A stretch of DNA of 64,000 nt from Shinisaurus crocodilurus (taxonomy: Eukaryota; Chordata; Lepidosauria; Squamata; Shinisauridae): assembly GCA_021292165.1 (NCBI GenBank), contig JAHFWL010000234.1, positions 62,001-126,000 on the forward strand. The letters are read 5' to 3'. Positions 54,230-64,000 of this stretch are shown here, one piece after another. The notes under the pieces were generated by a model, which saw nothing but the letters and a program-made list of their open reading frames with translations, was not told the DNA's origin and ran no database searches. Within the stretch, counting starts at the first letter, position 1. Each line of letters opens with the position of its first letter. The translations under genes were made by a program, and so were the position numbers.

Positions 54230-54899
54230 GACATTGAAACAATAGCATCTAACACTATACTTTTGCAGCGAACAAAGGAAGAGGTGGGCAAGAACGCTTT
54301 TAGATACAAAGAGGTTCTCACCTGATGAACCCAATCTACATCTGCTGAGAGATCTCCCTAGGCAGGGCGTTCTGCATGGTAGGTGCCACCATGGAGAAGG
54401 CCCTGCTCCATCGGTGTGACCCCCAATATGGACCTTCTTATACAAACCCCATTCTCAAAGCTCCATTAATCCATTCATCCCACTGAACCCAACACTCCAG
54501 CCATGAACTGCAGCCTGCCAGGTTTATATGTAGAAACCCCAATATCTTTTGCACTCCTAGCCATCTGTCCTTAAAACCTGATGCTATGGATGTTCACTTG
54601 GAAGTAAATCCCACTGAATTCAGTTAGACTTATTCCCAGGTAACTCTGCGTAGGGCTACAGTCAAAGCAGGATTATTGAGACCCTAGAAGGGACACTATC
54701 CATGGCTGGTAGACTCTATTTGGCTTGGAAAGGCCACAGGCTGTGTGGACGTCCTCTACATCATGGCGTCATATGGGACTAGGCTTTATCCCCTGTTCTA
54801 AAGTGTGGATGATAAATAGCCTAGAGGAGCCATTATCTTGGCATGTGGTTCTTGATCTGATTTCCAAAGCTCATTACAAGTGGTAAATTCACTCCCAGA

Positions 54900-54937
<38 letters not shown>

Positions 54938-55559
54938 ACTTTGGGCTCTGGCTCTGCGCTGTACACCACCACTGACTTTGGCCCCACTCACAGGATTCCC
55001 ATGCACCCTCTTTGAAGGGCTCCAAAGGACTGTCCTCTATTTGAAGGTGTCCTCTATTTGGAAGGCTGTCCTGTTTAATTCTAGTTATAGATAAAGAACC
55101 ATAAGAACTGTTCCCTATCGGCAGTTAGTACCTGGATGGAAGGCTGAACAGGCATGCAAATAGGTCACCTGGCCACAGTCTTCTGCGCTCTTCTTATATC
55201 CTTCTATTATTAATGCAGCTTCAAAACAACTTTTCTACATGACATGGAGGGAGGACACTAGGACGGAGCTGAGAAGCACAAGCCCAAATGCCCCTTTGGT
55301 TGCACACAATTACTTACATTATTTTTGTTTTTTAGATCTACTCCTAGGTCATAGCTTAAGTCTTTTGAAATGCTGGCCTTTAGCCTGTGTTTTGTATTGG
55401 CTTTTCGGGAAAGAGGGTGGGAAAAGGGAATGGGGGGAAAAAGTTGAAGTTTGGCTAAATCACAATCAAATGACTAAAATATACTCTCTCATTCACAATT
55501 CCCCAGAGGGCTCCCTGCCTGTTAATTGAAACTTTTGTCTACTTTATTGAACAATAAAA
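54230..55559. other. Unassigned stretch with (GA)n and a MITE remnant
   Basis: A fragment near 54575-54660 (GGAAGTAAATCCCACTGAAT) belongs to the short CCTATG-type dispersed elements. A (GA)n array is at 54901-54934. No gene is recognised. Confidence 0.45.
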
Positions 55560-56060
55560 GTGACAGGAAGTACTCCCAGGTGTCCTTCAGTATTAAAAAA
55601 GCGGATAAAGGGTTCCCTGCAAAGGTGACAGAAATTAATGCGGTGAGCCCAGCTATCAAACATTTTGATATGTGAATTGCCTGATATTTCTATAATGCCT
55701 TCTTATGATTGGAAATGTTATCGCTTCTATTGAATCAATAGAAAATGTTAAAGCTCAGCGGAACCCCAATTACAAAATAAAGCTCGAAGGTTAACATCTG
55801 GGACTGGCAGAGATAGAAACAATTTCTATTGTCATAGCTTTCTGACAAGTAAATGTCAGAAACATAACACCTTCCACCGGGCTCTGCAGAGAGCACATGT
55901 AAAAGAGTGATTGCAAGGCAGCCTCAAGTCAAATCACCTGTCAGCCCAGCTTTGACACGGAATTACTTTTGTTTTATGCATCTATTAACCTTGAACTATC
56001 AGCATTTGTTTTAATGTTCTGCTCTGAAGTGACCTAAATATACTTCCTTAATGCACTTAC
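55560..56060. promoter_or_regulatory. Candidate conserved noncoding block 7
   Basis: About 500 bp, repeat-free, with recurrent TGACAG/TGACAA sites (TALE-homeodomain type: AAGTGACAGGAAG, GTGACAGAAATTAATGC, CACCTGTCAG) and TTGAATCAATAGAAAATG. No credible frame. The regulatory call is inference from motif content and texture. Confidence 0.33.
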
Positions 56061-57198
56061 CACCGCAGCAGCTAAGATGGGAAGGGAAACCAACCAAAGA
56101 GAAAGAAGGGAGAAGCAGTCGAATGCTCTGTTACAGTCCATTCTTGGCTCCGCTGTACAACCTGCTGTAGATAGAGGATTCGGTCTGGATGTGAAAGATC
56201 ACAGTTAATCACTTTGCATGCTCATGATCTACACAGTGGGCGGACTCAAGGAGCCTCGTAGGGATGCACATGTCCCGTTTGCAATTCCAAACGTGAATGC
56301 GAGCAGGAGCACATGTTTCAAGACATGTTTGCAAATTCCTGAATTTGCAATCGTGTTCAAAAAGTGCTTTTTTTTTTTTAAATGCACACTTCGAAATGTG
56401 CATTTTTATTTTTTTTAAAAGTAAGTTCATGATGTAGTTAATGGGGGGAAGTGCACACTTTTGAAAAATGCACCCAGAAATGCACACTTTCCCCATTCGA
56501 AATGCACACTTTCCCTGTTTGAATGAGCAACAGATCGAACAACAGATCGAAAACAAAAGCAGGAGTAAGCTGAAATGAGATCCAAAGTGATGTTCAGAGA
56601 ATTTAGGTGAGATCTCAAGTTCCCCCATCTCTATCAGATGCTTTCCCTCCCTGTCTCCCTCTTTCCTACCCTTAATTTCATCGGACTGTTAGGATTAAAA
56701 AAAATAATAATTAAAAAAAAAATCATAACACCATGTATGAAATGGAACAAGCAGTGCCTAACTTCAGACTTGCACCAACATTTCGACAGCATTTGGAGGT
56801 TCTCCCTTAGGCAGAAGTAGGAATGAGTGGATGTTTCCCATTTCACCCCTTTATTATTCCATGGGTTAATTCTGCTCTGCATCCATCTCCTCTTGAATTC
56901 CAGTTTAGCTAACAGATTTCTCAAATCGCTTTCGTAACCAGAGCGTGCACAGTTTGCTAAGGCTTCCCCTCACTTTCTGATACCAACGTGCCTCTGTGCA
57001 TTGAGAAAACACTGAAACATGATGTGATTATGTATAACCACATTGTGATCCTCTTTGTGCACTCTTTTACTGATATGCACTTGAGAATCTGCATGTTGTT
57101 GAAATACCACACACACAAAATGATCCAGTTTGCACAACTTCCAGTTCCTTTGGACCATTTTTCCATCTCCCAGGATAGAAATGATACCTGCCCATAGT

Positions 57199-57199
<1 letters not shown>
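56061..57199. other. Stretch with decayed DNA-element-like sequence and the 42-mer
   Basis: 56259-56640 starts GTAGGGATGCACATG and is rich in AAATGCACACTTT words, like the hAT-like remnants elsewhere. The exact 42-mer shared with 49536-49577 is at 56533-56574. The rest is unassigned. Confidence 0.45.
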
Positions 57200-57202
<3 letters not shown>

Positions 57203-57246
<44 letters not shown>

Positions 57247-57411
57247 GGCGATCACTCTGATCAGGCGAATGACCGAGTAAGATTGTCTTCCAGGATAAAA
57301 ATTTACAAAAAGGAGATTTTAAAAGGAGGAAATTCTAAAGAAAATTGTGTAGACTCTAGCGATGGGTCCGTAAGTGACTGTGGAGGCCAATTCTAGATCC
57401 ACACAGCTTAT
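57203..57411 (-). mobile_element. Zinc-finger LINE 3' end, copy 4, with (TCA)n tail
   Basis: A (TCA)n array at about 57202-57246 is joined to GGCGATCACT, followed by the 3' UTR (AAGATTGTCTTCCAGGATAA) and the end of the coding region: antisense of GLHSHLRTHR near 57360-57411. The terminus has a 13-base local rearrangement (CTGATCAGGCGAA inserted). Confidence 0.88.
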
Positions 57412-57416
57412 TATAA

Positions 57417-57496
57417 TAATAAGGAGGAGGAGGAGGAGGAGGAGGAGGAGGAGGGGGAGGAGGAGGAGAAGCAGCAGCAGCAGCAGCAGCAGCAGC
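57417..57496. repeat. (GGA)n-(GCA)n microsatellite
   Basis: About 50 bp of GGA followed by about 27 bp of GCA units, directly next to the LINE fragment. Confidence 0.95.
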
Positions 57497-57653
57497 ATAA
57501 ATCCAGGATTTTATCATAGCTTAGATTAGGAAACTGCATGTCCCCCCACCCCCGCCTCATCTAACACAGTAGTAAGAAAGATGGGAGTTGTTGGGGTGGG
57601 AGGCTGAGAACTCCGTGTGAAACCAGAAGTTCCCTCTCTGAACAATGAGAAGA

Positions 57654-57893
57654 GTTTTATTTATTTATTTATTATATTTATACCCCGCCTTTTTTCCTGC
57701 AAGGAACCCAAGGCGGCTTACATAGTCGTCCTCCTCTCCATCTTATCCTCACAACAACCCTGTGAGGTAGGCTAGGCTGCGAGTCAGTGACGGGCCCAAA
57801 GTCACCCAGTGAGTTTCATGGCCGAGCGGGGACTAGAACCCGGATCTCCCGAGTCCCAGCCCAACACTCTACGCTACGATCTACGCTATAGAT
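57654..57893 (-). mobile_element. tRNA-derived SINE, copy 3
   Basis: Full-length antisense copy: (TTTA)n, then TATACCCCGCCTTTTTTCCT at the 3' end, and CGGGGACTAGAACCCGGATC (B-box region) near the 5' end. It is the least diverged of the three and retains several CpG. The A-box side is altered by a CTACGCTACGATCTACGCTA duplication near 57870-57890. Confidence 0.9.
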
Positions 57894-57954
57894 TTATTTT
57901 TTTTTAATCTGTCTGCCCTCAACATTCTACAGGCCCTCAAAGCCCATAAGCCTC

Positions 57955-57996
57955 CTTTCTTTCTTTCTTTCTTTCTTTCTTTCCTTCTTTCTTTCA
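57955..57996. repeat. (TTTC)n microsatellite
   Basis: About 40 bp of CTTT units with a single interruption. Confidence 0.95.
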
Positions 57997-58150
57997 TCTT
58001 TTAAAAAATAATAATTTACAATTGTATATATTTCTGCATCTCTACGGAGTCCCCTGAGTGTATACAAACTGCTATCCCATTTCTGAGTAGCCCTTTTACA
58101 CTCATAGGCATTCTACCACCCAAGCTCGTTTATTGGAGAGAATGAGAAGA

Positions 58151-58301
58151 TTCATAGATTTCGTAGATCATAGAGTTGGAAGGAGCCTACAATGCTATCG
58201 AGTCCAACCCTCTGCTCAGTGCAGGACACTAGAGGAGGGGGTCTCCCATCCAAGTAACAACCAGCCCTGACCCTGCTGAGCTTTCCACGCTCAGACAAGC
58301 T
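58151..58301 (-). mobile_element. 5S-derived SINE with CR1 tail, copy 3
   Basis: Antisense copy. The CR1-like tail lies on the left (ATAGAGTTGGAAGGAGCCTA, ATCGAGTCCAACCC). The 5S part is on the right (GGGTCTCCCATCCAAGTAAC, CTGACCCTGCTGAGCTTTCC). The ends are fairly well kept. Confidence 0.88.
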
Positions 58302-59040
58302 GATGAATACATATATTCATAAATGCTAATAAACTCTGATAATATCACTGAAGGGGACTAAGACAGAAATCAACAATGGACTACAGAATTCTGCACCAGC
58401 TGCAGTTTACAAAGTGCCTGCGAGAACCGTTCACATAAGACTTCTTTGCAGGAGGACTGAGCGAGCAAGCCTGCTGTCTCCTTCTTCTGTCACGTTCACT
58501 TCTCCCCCCCTTGACCCAGTGTTATGCTCGGCTGTCTTCTGTGCCAATCTATCACAAAATCCCCCCCCCCACTAATGTTTTGTTGTTCTTCTTTGCACTT
58601 TGATATATATGATCTTAATTCTGATTTCCATGTGGGATGAATTGTACGTTGCTGCTGCAACTACTGTCTTTTCTTTGCAGAGTACAGCGGGGGTCCCCAA
58701 AGGTTTTGGGTCAGTAGGCACATGTTAAACGTAGGCACTCACACAAAATGGCTGTCATGTCACAAAACACCGATTTGTCAGAAGGCAAACTGGAGAGACT
58801 TAAAAGTAACTTGCTCAAAAGTCTAAGTAAACCGCAGAGGTGGAGCCTGAGCTCCAAAACAAAGCAAAAGCACACACACCAAAAACACTCTTTTGAACCC
58901 TCATTTTCTGCTCCAACACTAATTTCACAGACAGAAAGCAAACTGTTGAGTCTCAGAGATGTGTGGCCCAGTGGCATTCTTGGGCATAAAAAATGGAGCT
59001 GGAGAGGATGACACATCACTTTGCAACATGCAGCCATCCC
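58302..59040. other. Unassigned intergenic stretch
   Basis: No gene is recognised. The 108-codon minus-strand and 87-codon plus-strand frames overlap each other and show no domain. Confidence 0.45.
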
Positions 59041-59042
59041 GT

Positions 59043-59045
59043 TAC

Positions 59046-59094
<49 letters not shown>
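59043..59094. repeat. (ATT)n microsatellite
   Basis: About 51 bp of ATT units. Confidence 0.95.
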
Positions 59095-59221
59095 TTAAGG
59101 TTAAAACATAAAATCAATATGAGGAGAGGCAGGAAGCCTGGGAAATACCAAGAGAAGTTTCTGCTGGCATATTGGTGCCCATGAGTACCATGCTGGAGAC
59201 CCTAGGAGTACAGAGTGACAA

Positions 59222-59290
59222 TGCAACCCTAAGCATGTTTACTCAGAGGGAAGACTGACTGTATTCAATGGGGCTTCAGTCCTATTAAGT
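59222..59290. mobile_element. Short CCTA-type MITE remnant
   Basis: GCAACCCTAAGCATGTTTAC, then a TTCAATGGGGCTTCAGTCCT segment. Shares its plan with 10438-10508 and 54575-54660. Confidence 0.45.
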
Positions 59291-59813
59291 GTGTTTAATA
59301 CTGCAGACTGAAAGGCAGATGCCAAATACCTGCACATGTATGCAACCCACACTTGTCCTGTCCTGGGCTGCAGGGAGTTTGTGTGTTGTTTAGGATGGTG
59401 GGTGTTAGCTTCTCAGCTGAAATGGCATTCACCTCCCTGGCAGCCCAAGGTGATGGATGCTTGATCCACAAATGGTGAGTGCTTGCACACAATCCCATCC
59501 CATCTACAAATGACAACTACCTCCCCACAGCCACTGTTGTGTGGAGCAAAGGAAAGGAATGGAAAAGTGCTCCCAGAAATGACATAAAAAATGAGTTTTA
59601 AAAAAATGCTTAGTCCTTAAGAGCTACCGAACCTAGGTATTGGCCAAGTCCAGTCAGCCACCTGTGTGCTTGACCCTGGCCCTTCATGGGCTATTACATC
59701 TAACAGGGAGGGGATGCCCATCTCTTTAATGAAAAATGCATATGAAAACATGTGAACATTTGAAAAATGTGCACAAATGCTTTAATTAAAGGGATAAAAA
59801 AATGTGCATGGAT

Positions 59814-60228
59814 TAGGGATGGGCAAACGAGAGATGTTTGAGACCACCAGGATTCACCAAACATCGTCTCACTGCTCATCTCACGCCTGATTTCCATTCA
59901 CGTTTGTGACCAGTGCTGGCTCTGCATGAAGAGGAAACTTGTGCTAATCGAGCAGCCATCAAACAGGAGATTTGCTCGAGTTTCCCCAAATCTGTGCAAC
60001 TTTCCTGATTTGTGCAACTTTCCTCCATAGACTAAAGTGGGACTGATTCAGTCTAAGGAGAAAAATTGCACAAATCAAACTGGGAATCGGGAACGAGACA
60101 AGCACGAGCAAGTGTTTGGCAATTTACAAATATTTTGGGTGGGCACCTGCTCTCACTCATGTTTTTAGCTTCAGACAAGGCATGCTCTCAAGTTTTGCAA
60201 GCAAAAATTAAATTTTCATACATCCCTA
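59814..60228. mobile_element. hAT-like element with TAGGGATG ends
   Basis: Starts TAGGGATGGGCAAACGAG and ends TTTTCATACATCCCTA, an inverted TAGGGATG pair 415 bp apart. The interior has AGATTTGCTCGAGTTTCC and CAAATCTGTGCAACTTTCC/CCTGATTTGTGCAACTTTCC direct repeats. It differs internally from the TAGGGATGTGCGA family. No 8-bp duplication is clear. Confidence 0.55.
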
Positions 60229-60478
60229 GCCGCCATGAACACACACACAAATATCAGTGCAAAAAGAAGAAAACAAAACAAAACACACAATCTGTTTTGG
60301 GCAAAACTTGGAATGAGTTTCAAGGCGGCAATCAGAGAACCTCAACAAGTTTGAATTTTACACATTCCTAGTCTAACCCTAAGTACCTGTATCTCCATTT
60401 GTTCATAGTAATCCCCTGTTATTCTTACATTTCCTCCTTCCCTTCCTTCCCTCCCTCCCTATTTTGTCTCCCACACTG

Positions 60479-60781
60479 ACTGGGTTCAGACAACATGATA
60501 ACCCACACTCAAGGGTTGAGTATGGGTTGAGTGTGGGTTGTCATTAAACCATGGGTTGTTGTTGAACGAAACATGGGTTATCATGTTGTCCGAACCCAGC
60601 CGAGATAACAAAACATGGTGAACAGCCCACAGTTCATAACCCAGCAACAAACTATGGGTTGTTAGCGCAGCTGGATTCAGACAACACCCATGTTTCAACA
60701 ACCACCCACATTTCAACAACAACCCTCACTCAACCCATACTCAACCCTTTAGTGTGGATTATCATGTTGTCTGAATCCAGT
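60479..60781. mobile_element. Foldback element with 5-bp TSD, ACTGGGTTCAGACAACATG family, copy 3
   Basis: A 303-bp element with ends ACTGGGTTCAGACAACATG and CATGTTGTCTGAATCCAGT, flanked by CACTG (60474-60478 and 60782-60786). The interior shows the same nested inverted AACCCATG words as copy 1. The two independent 5-bp duplications (CCATG, CACTG) define the family's target-site length. Confidence 0.88.
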
Positions 60782-60786
60782 CACTG

Positions 60787-62544
60787 TAACATTTTGATTG
60801 TAAGTTCCTTAAAGCAGAGACCTTCATTTTGCAATGTGTTTTATACTGTAAAGTGCTAAGTACTTCAAAGGCACTAAAGACATAATAAAGATGAAGATGA
60901 AGATGATATCATAGCCAAAGGGGGTGGAGGGATTTTCCTCTGTGATATCATATATTCCTTGCAATAAGTAGTTCACATTTTGCAGGTAATAATAACAACA
61001 TGCCATTAGATGACAGAGAACTTGTATATATGCCCATCACATGGAAGTTTTACCAGCTCTACAGTTCATTGGAATCCATCCTGGCTGTGAATCATATTTG
61101 CCCTGAGTTAAATGTGAACAGAATATGGGCCAATAGATTGCAAGAAATATGGGAAGATAATATAAAAGAGCTTAAAAAATGGTCCTCTCTGACAAAATGA
61201 ACAATAATTCTGTGATGGAAAGGAACTGAGTATTATTGCGACTTTAAGGGCTATTAAACCAGTTCCTATGTGAATCTGGAGTGCAGATTGTATAAGCATT
61301 TGGAATGTGCTGATGATAAAGGGAATCATAAAAGTTGTTATGCTGATTTTATGTTGATGGATGCTGGAATATAAGGTGAATTATTAACCACAAGCAAGTG
61401 AGACTAATGGTTAAGGACTGTGATCTATGTGTAATTGAAAGCGATTTTGGTCTATAGAATGAAGAGCATGTAAGCATAAGTGAAACAAAGTGTTACTTTG
61501 ACTAAAGATATGGGAGGCATTGCAGTGGTGGTGAGATCCAAAAAGGTAATTCACGAAGGAAAATAAACATTGCCATGCAAATAAAAAAAATAACCAACCT
61601 AATAAATGGCTTACATTTATTTAGAGTGTTGCAACCTTGGAAAGAGATCAAAGAAAGTTAATACAGCTGGTTAAAATTTCAAATAACAGTTAGCTCTTCT
61701 AAAAACAAACATATTTCCTTATCAGAAAATTGTCACAGAAACCAAATCTAACTTGGGCTGGAAAAGATAACCCTTTCCAAAACTATTCAGTAATTTTTTG
61801 GGGGGGGGGGGAGGGGGGTGTTGTTTTTGAAGGACTACACTTATCACTACCATTAAGGCCGTTTCACAAGTCACGCTGGGCAAACCCAGCTTTGCTATCA
61901 GTTTTGCACTTGACAGGAAGCTGCAGCCAAATACTTGCTTCCCGACTAGTTTACCTGTATGATACTTGTACTTGAGATGTTACATTTTCCCAAGTATACT
62001 TAAAACATACCAGGTGCAGGCCTAAAAACGTATTGCGTCAAATCCAAAGATCTGTGAGGGGAATGAAAATAGTCGCTAGCACTCTTCTGCATATGGTTTT
62101 GTATGTGCTGGAAAATAAATAAATAAATAAATGTTAATGTAGTGGTATTATACATAAATTCTATAGCAGTTCTTATGATCTTAGAATGCCCAGATGCCAA
62201 ACCCAACAAGACTTCTTCTAAAGACAAGGAGCGAGATCTTAGGGTGCCCTCCCCCCACACATACACACACAGTTTTTCTGCATAACCTGGTACCAAGAGG
62301 ATTCAATACCTCTTGAGAAACAGCCTGAACTTCGCCCTAGATGACCCCCCTGCATGAGTTGGCTGTGATATTGAGGAATTCAAAACTTCCTGGTGGGACC
62401 TCCACCATCACTCACAGAATTTCAGGAGCAGAGTCCATGATGGGCCTATGCTGGGCAACCGGCACCAGAGACACCTTTAAATATTGGAATTTTTATGTTG
62501 CATTCCTTTTGACTGTTGTAACCCATGTTGGGCTGTGCAAAGGT
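60787..62544. other. Unassigned stretch, possible L1 trace
   Basis: The frame 61000-61200 ends IWEDNIKELKKWSSLTK, weakly like the segment of L1 ORF2 near KELKKWxxLNLS, but no second motif supports it. A poly(G) run is at 61798-61811. Confidence 0.35.
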
Positions 62545-62604
62545 TCAGCCAAACCCACAAACACCTATCCACGTGCTTATTGATACTCTCAAAGAGCTCT
62601 AAAA
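62545..62604 (-). mobile_element. CR1/L2-group RT scrap
   Basis: The minus strand reads LLELFESINKHVDR, the same block as LLEFFESVNKHVDN at 36721-36990. Only about 60 bp remain before the L2 end starts. Confidence 0.65.
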
Positions 62605-62882
62605 GGAGCACCTCCAGCAACATCAAGTAGGCCGCTCAACAAGATCTGCCACGAATGGCCTTCTCCCTGTCCCATCAGCCAGAGAAACTAGGCTGGTGGG
62701 GACTAGGAGGAGGGCCTTTTCTGTGGCAGCCCCCAATTTATGGAACTCCCTCCCCAGTGACCTCTGCCATCCATGCCCCTTCCTTGATTAGCTTCTGCCG
62801 GGCATTAAAAACGTGGCTTTTCAGGCAGGAATATGGGGTGGGTTAGGATTTTTAAGTTTTGTACTGTTTTTAATTATGTTTT

Positions 62883-62925
<43 letters not shown>

Positions 62926-63045
62926 CCCCCCCCCCTCTTGTATTTTATTGGATTGTACATCACTCAGAGTGGCCAGATGTCTGGCCAGATGGGCGATTCA
63001 TAAATATAATAAATAAATAAATAAATAATAAATAAATAAAAGATA
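62605..63045 (+). mobile_element. L2-type LINE 3' end with (GT)n and (AAAT)n
   Basis: Same subfamily as 47437-47925. ORF2 C-terminal remnants include ALKTWLFRQEYG near 62797-62833. The 3' UTR holds a (GT)n array at about 62888-62922 and poly(C), then CAGAGTGGCCAGATGTCTGG and the (AAAT)n end. Confidence 0.88.
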
Positions 63046-63109
63046 AGTCAGACAGGACATTGCAGAAAGCAATGTTGATGCTTCATCATCAAGACTTGAC
63101 TTTCTTTCT

Positions 63110-63800
63110 TTAAGGACACTTTCCACCATTTTTCTCTGGACCCGACATTACCTGGCCAGTAATTTCCTGGGCACCCCTCACCTTGATCTCCCTTTCTTAA
63201 ATAAATAAATAAATAAATAAATGGCATTACATTAGCTTCTGTCCAGCCTTCTGTTACAGAGGCCAATCTCAAATACATGTTATATATTTTTGTTTGGAGA
63301 TAATCAATTGCACATCTCCATTCTTTAAAAACTCTCAGATGAATAGCATCTGGATCCAGTGATTTGTTCGTTTTCAATTTATCAATAAAGTGTAGAAGTT
63401 TGCCTCTTGGCACTACTGTTTGCCTCAGTTCCTCAGACTCCCTTCCTGAAATTTTCATTTCAGTCATGGTATCTATATCTTTCACAGTGAAGAAGACAGA
63501 TGCAAGGAATGCATTCAGCTCCTCTGCCATCTCCTTCTCCTCTTTTAGTACCCCTTCGACTCCATTGTCATCCAATGGTCCAACTGTTGCCCCCCCCTTT
63601 TTTAATGCAACTCAAAAAATCCTTTTTTGCATCTCTTATCGCCTGCTTGAATTTCCTTTGTTCAAGCTTGTGCTCCTTTTCGTTCTTCTTGTTTGGGCAA
63701 AGCTATCATTTTCTGAAAGAAGCCTTCTTTTCTCTAATAGCTTCCTTGGCACTGCTCAATAACTATGCTGCTCGGTACCTTTCCTGAGCAGTGGTCTACA
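63110..63800 (-). mobile_element. CR1/L2-group LINE fragment (linker and N-terminal RT)
   Basis: The minus-strand frame 63048-63575 reads EKEMAEELNAFLASVF, KTNKSLDPDAIHLRVFKE and EGWTEANVMPF, then IYLFIYL from an (AAAT)n expansion, then RKGDQGEGCPGNYWP. Apart from the insertion this is the order NKSxGPDxIHPRVL...ANVTPIFKKGDRxDPGNYRP of LINE RTs. Upstream (63576-63800) a stop and frameshifts separate further LINE-like sequence. Catalytic motifs are absent. Confidence 0.8.
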
Positions 63801-64000
63801 TTTTAGCTGATGACGACAGGTATATGAAGCTAATTCAGAGGGGGCAATTCACTTACTCTGAATTAGCTTCATTTGCCCTCAGTCTGGTTGGCTATGTGAT
63901 TATGTCACTTTGAGGAGGGGGGAAGTGAAGAAGATGAAGCAGTTTTACAAAATGGGTTAAGGTAATAAGAGTTAGCCATCTGGAATCATGTGTACCAGCA
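63801..64000. other. Hairpin and unassigned sequence at window edge
   Basis: 63825-63840 and 63856-63871 are perfect 16-bp inverted repeats (TGAAGCTAATTCAGAG) around a 15-base loop. Nothing else is recognised. Confidence 0.5.

Noticed and set aside
1..64000. CRISPR array, prophage, operon or other prokaryotic system
   Set aside because: Regularly spaced repeats, ribosome-binding sites and long adjacent genes are absent; all tandem repeats are vertebrate-type microsatellites.

Overview
This window looks like vertebrate nuclear DNA, most probably from a squamate reptile (lizard or snake). The reasons are the abundance of CR1 and L2-type LINE tails, a tRNA-derived SINE ending in (AAAT)n, L1 fragments with poly(A), many short palindromic hAT-like elements, and very dense di-, tri- and tetranucleotide microsatellites. 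No species can be named from the sequence alone. There are no operons, CRISPR arrays or ribosomal or tRNA genes, and I found no convincing host protein-coding exon. The longest open frames all belong to decayed retrotransposons.

Layout. 1-4.6 kb: tRNA-SINE, compound microsatellite, antisense LINE endonuclease fragment, a zinc-finger-tailed LINE end, an L2 end and a foldback element. 4.6-9.4 kb: two copies of a 0.4-kb hAT-like element (one split by a CR1) and a long (ATT)n tract. 9.4-16 kb: the best copy of the zinc-finger LINE, a repeat-free AT-rich block, a SINE split by a 498-bp insertion, and a CR1/L2-group LINE end. 16-24 kb: hAT-like elements, two unidentified minus-strand open frames beside a CpG-rich block, a CR1 and a perfect 66-bp-arm palindrome. 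24-31 kb: a 5-bp-TSD foldback element, two 5S-headed SINEs, a hAT-like element, and L1 and L2 ends. 31-39 kb: mostly unassigned sequence, L2 ends and a rearranged LINE holding a foldback element. 39-42.4 kb: the longest CR1 (359-codon reverse transcriptase segment), abutted by a solo-LTR-like element and an unclassified repeat. 42.4-52.3 kb: candidate conserved blocks, a hAT element with a perfect 8-bp TSD, nested L2/mariner insertions, an L1 end and a CR1. 52.3-64 kb: a further 0.45-kb element, a large repeat-free block, more SINEs and foldback elements, L2 ends and a CR1/L2-group fragment.

How the parts relate. CR1 copies supply the 3' tail of the 5S-headed SINE. L2-type ends resemble the tail of the tRNA-SINE. 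The terminal repeat of the zinc-finger LINE coincides with (TCA/TGA)n microsatellites. Several insertions are nested and give relative ages. Between repeats, several 150-500 bp AT-rich, low-repeat blocks with homeodomain-like cores are candidate regulatory elements, as in a gene desert; conservation could not be tested. I found no evidence of a previously undescribed multi-gene system.
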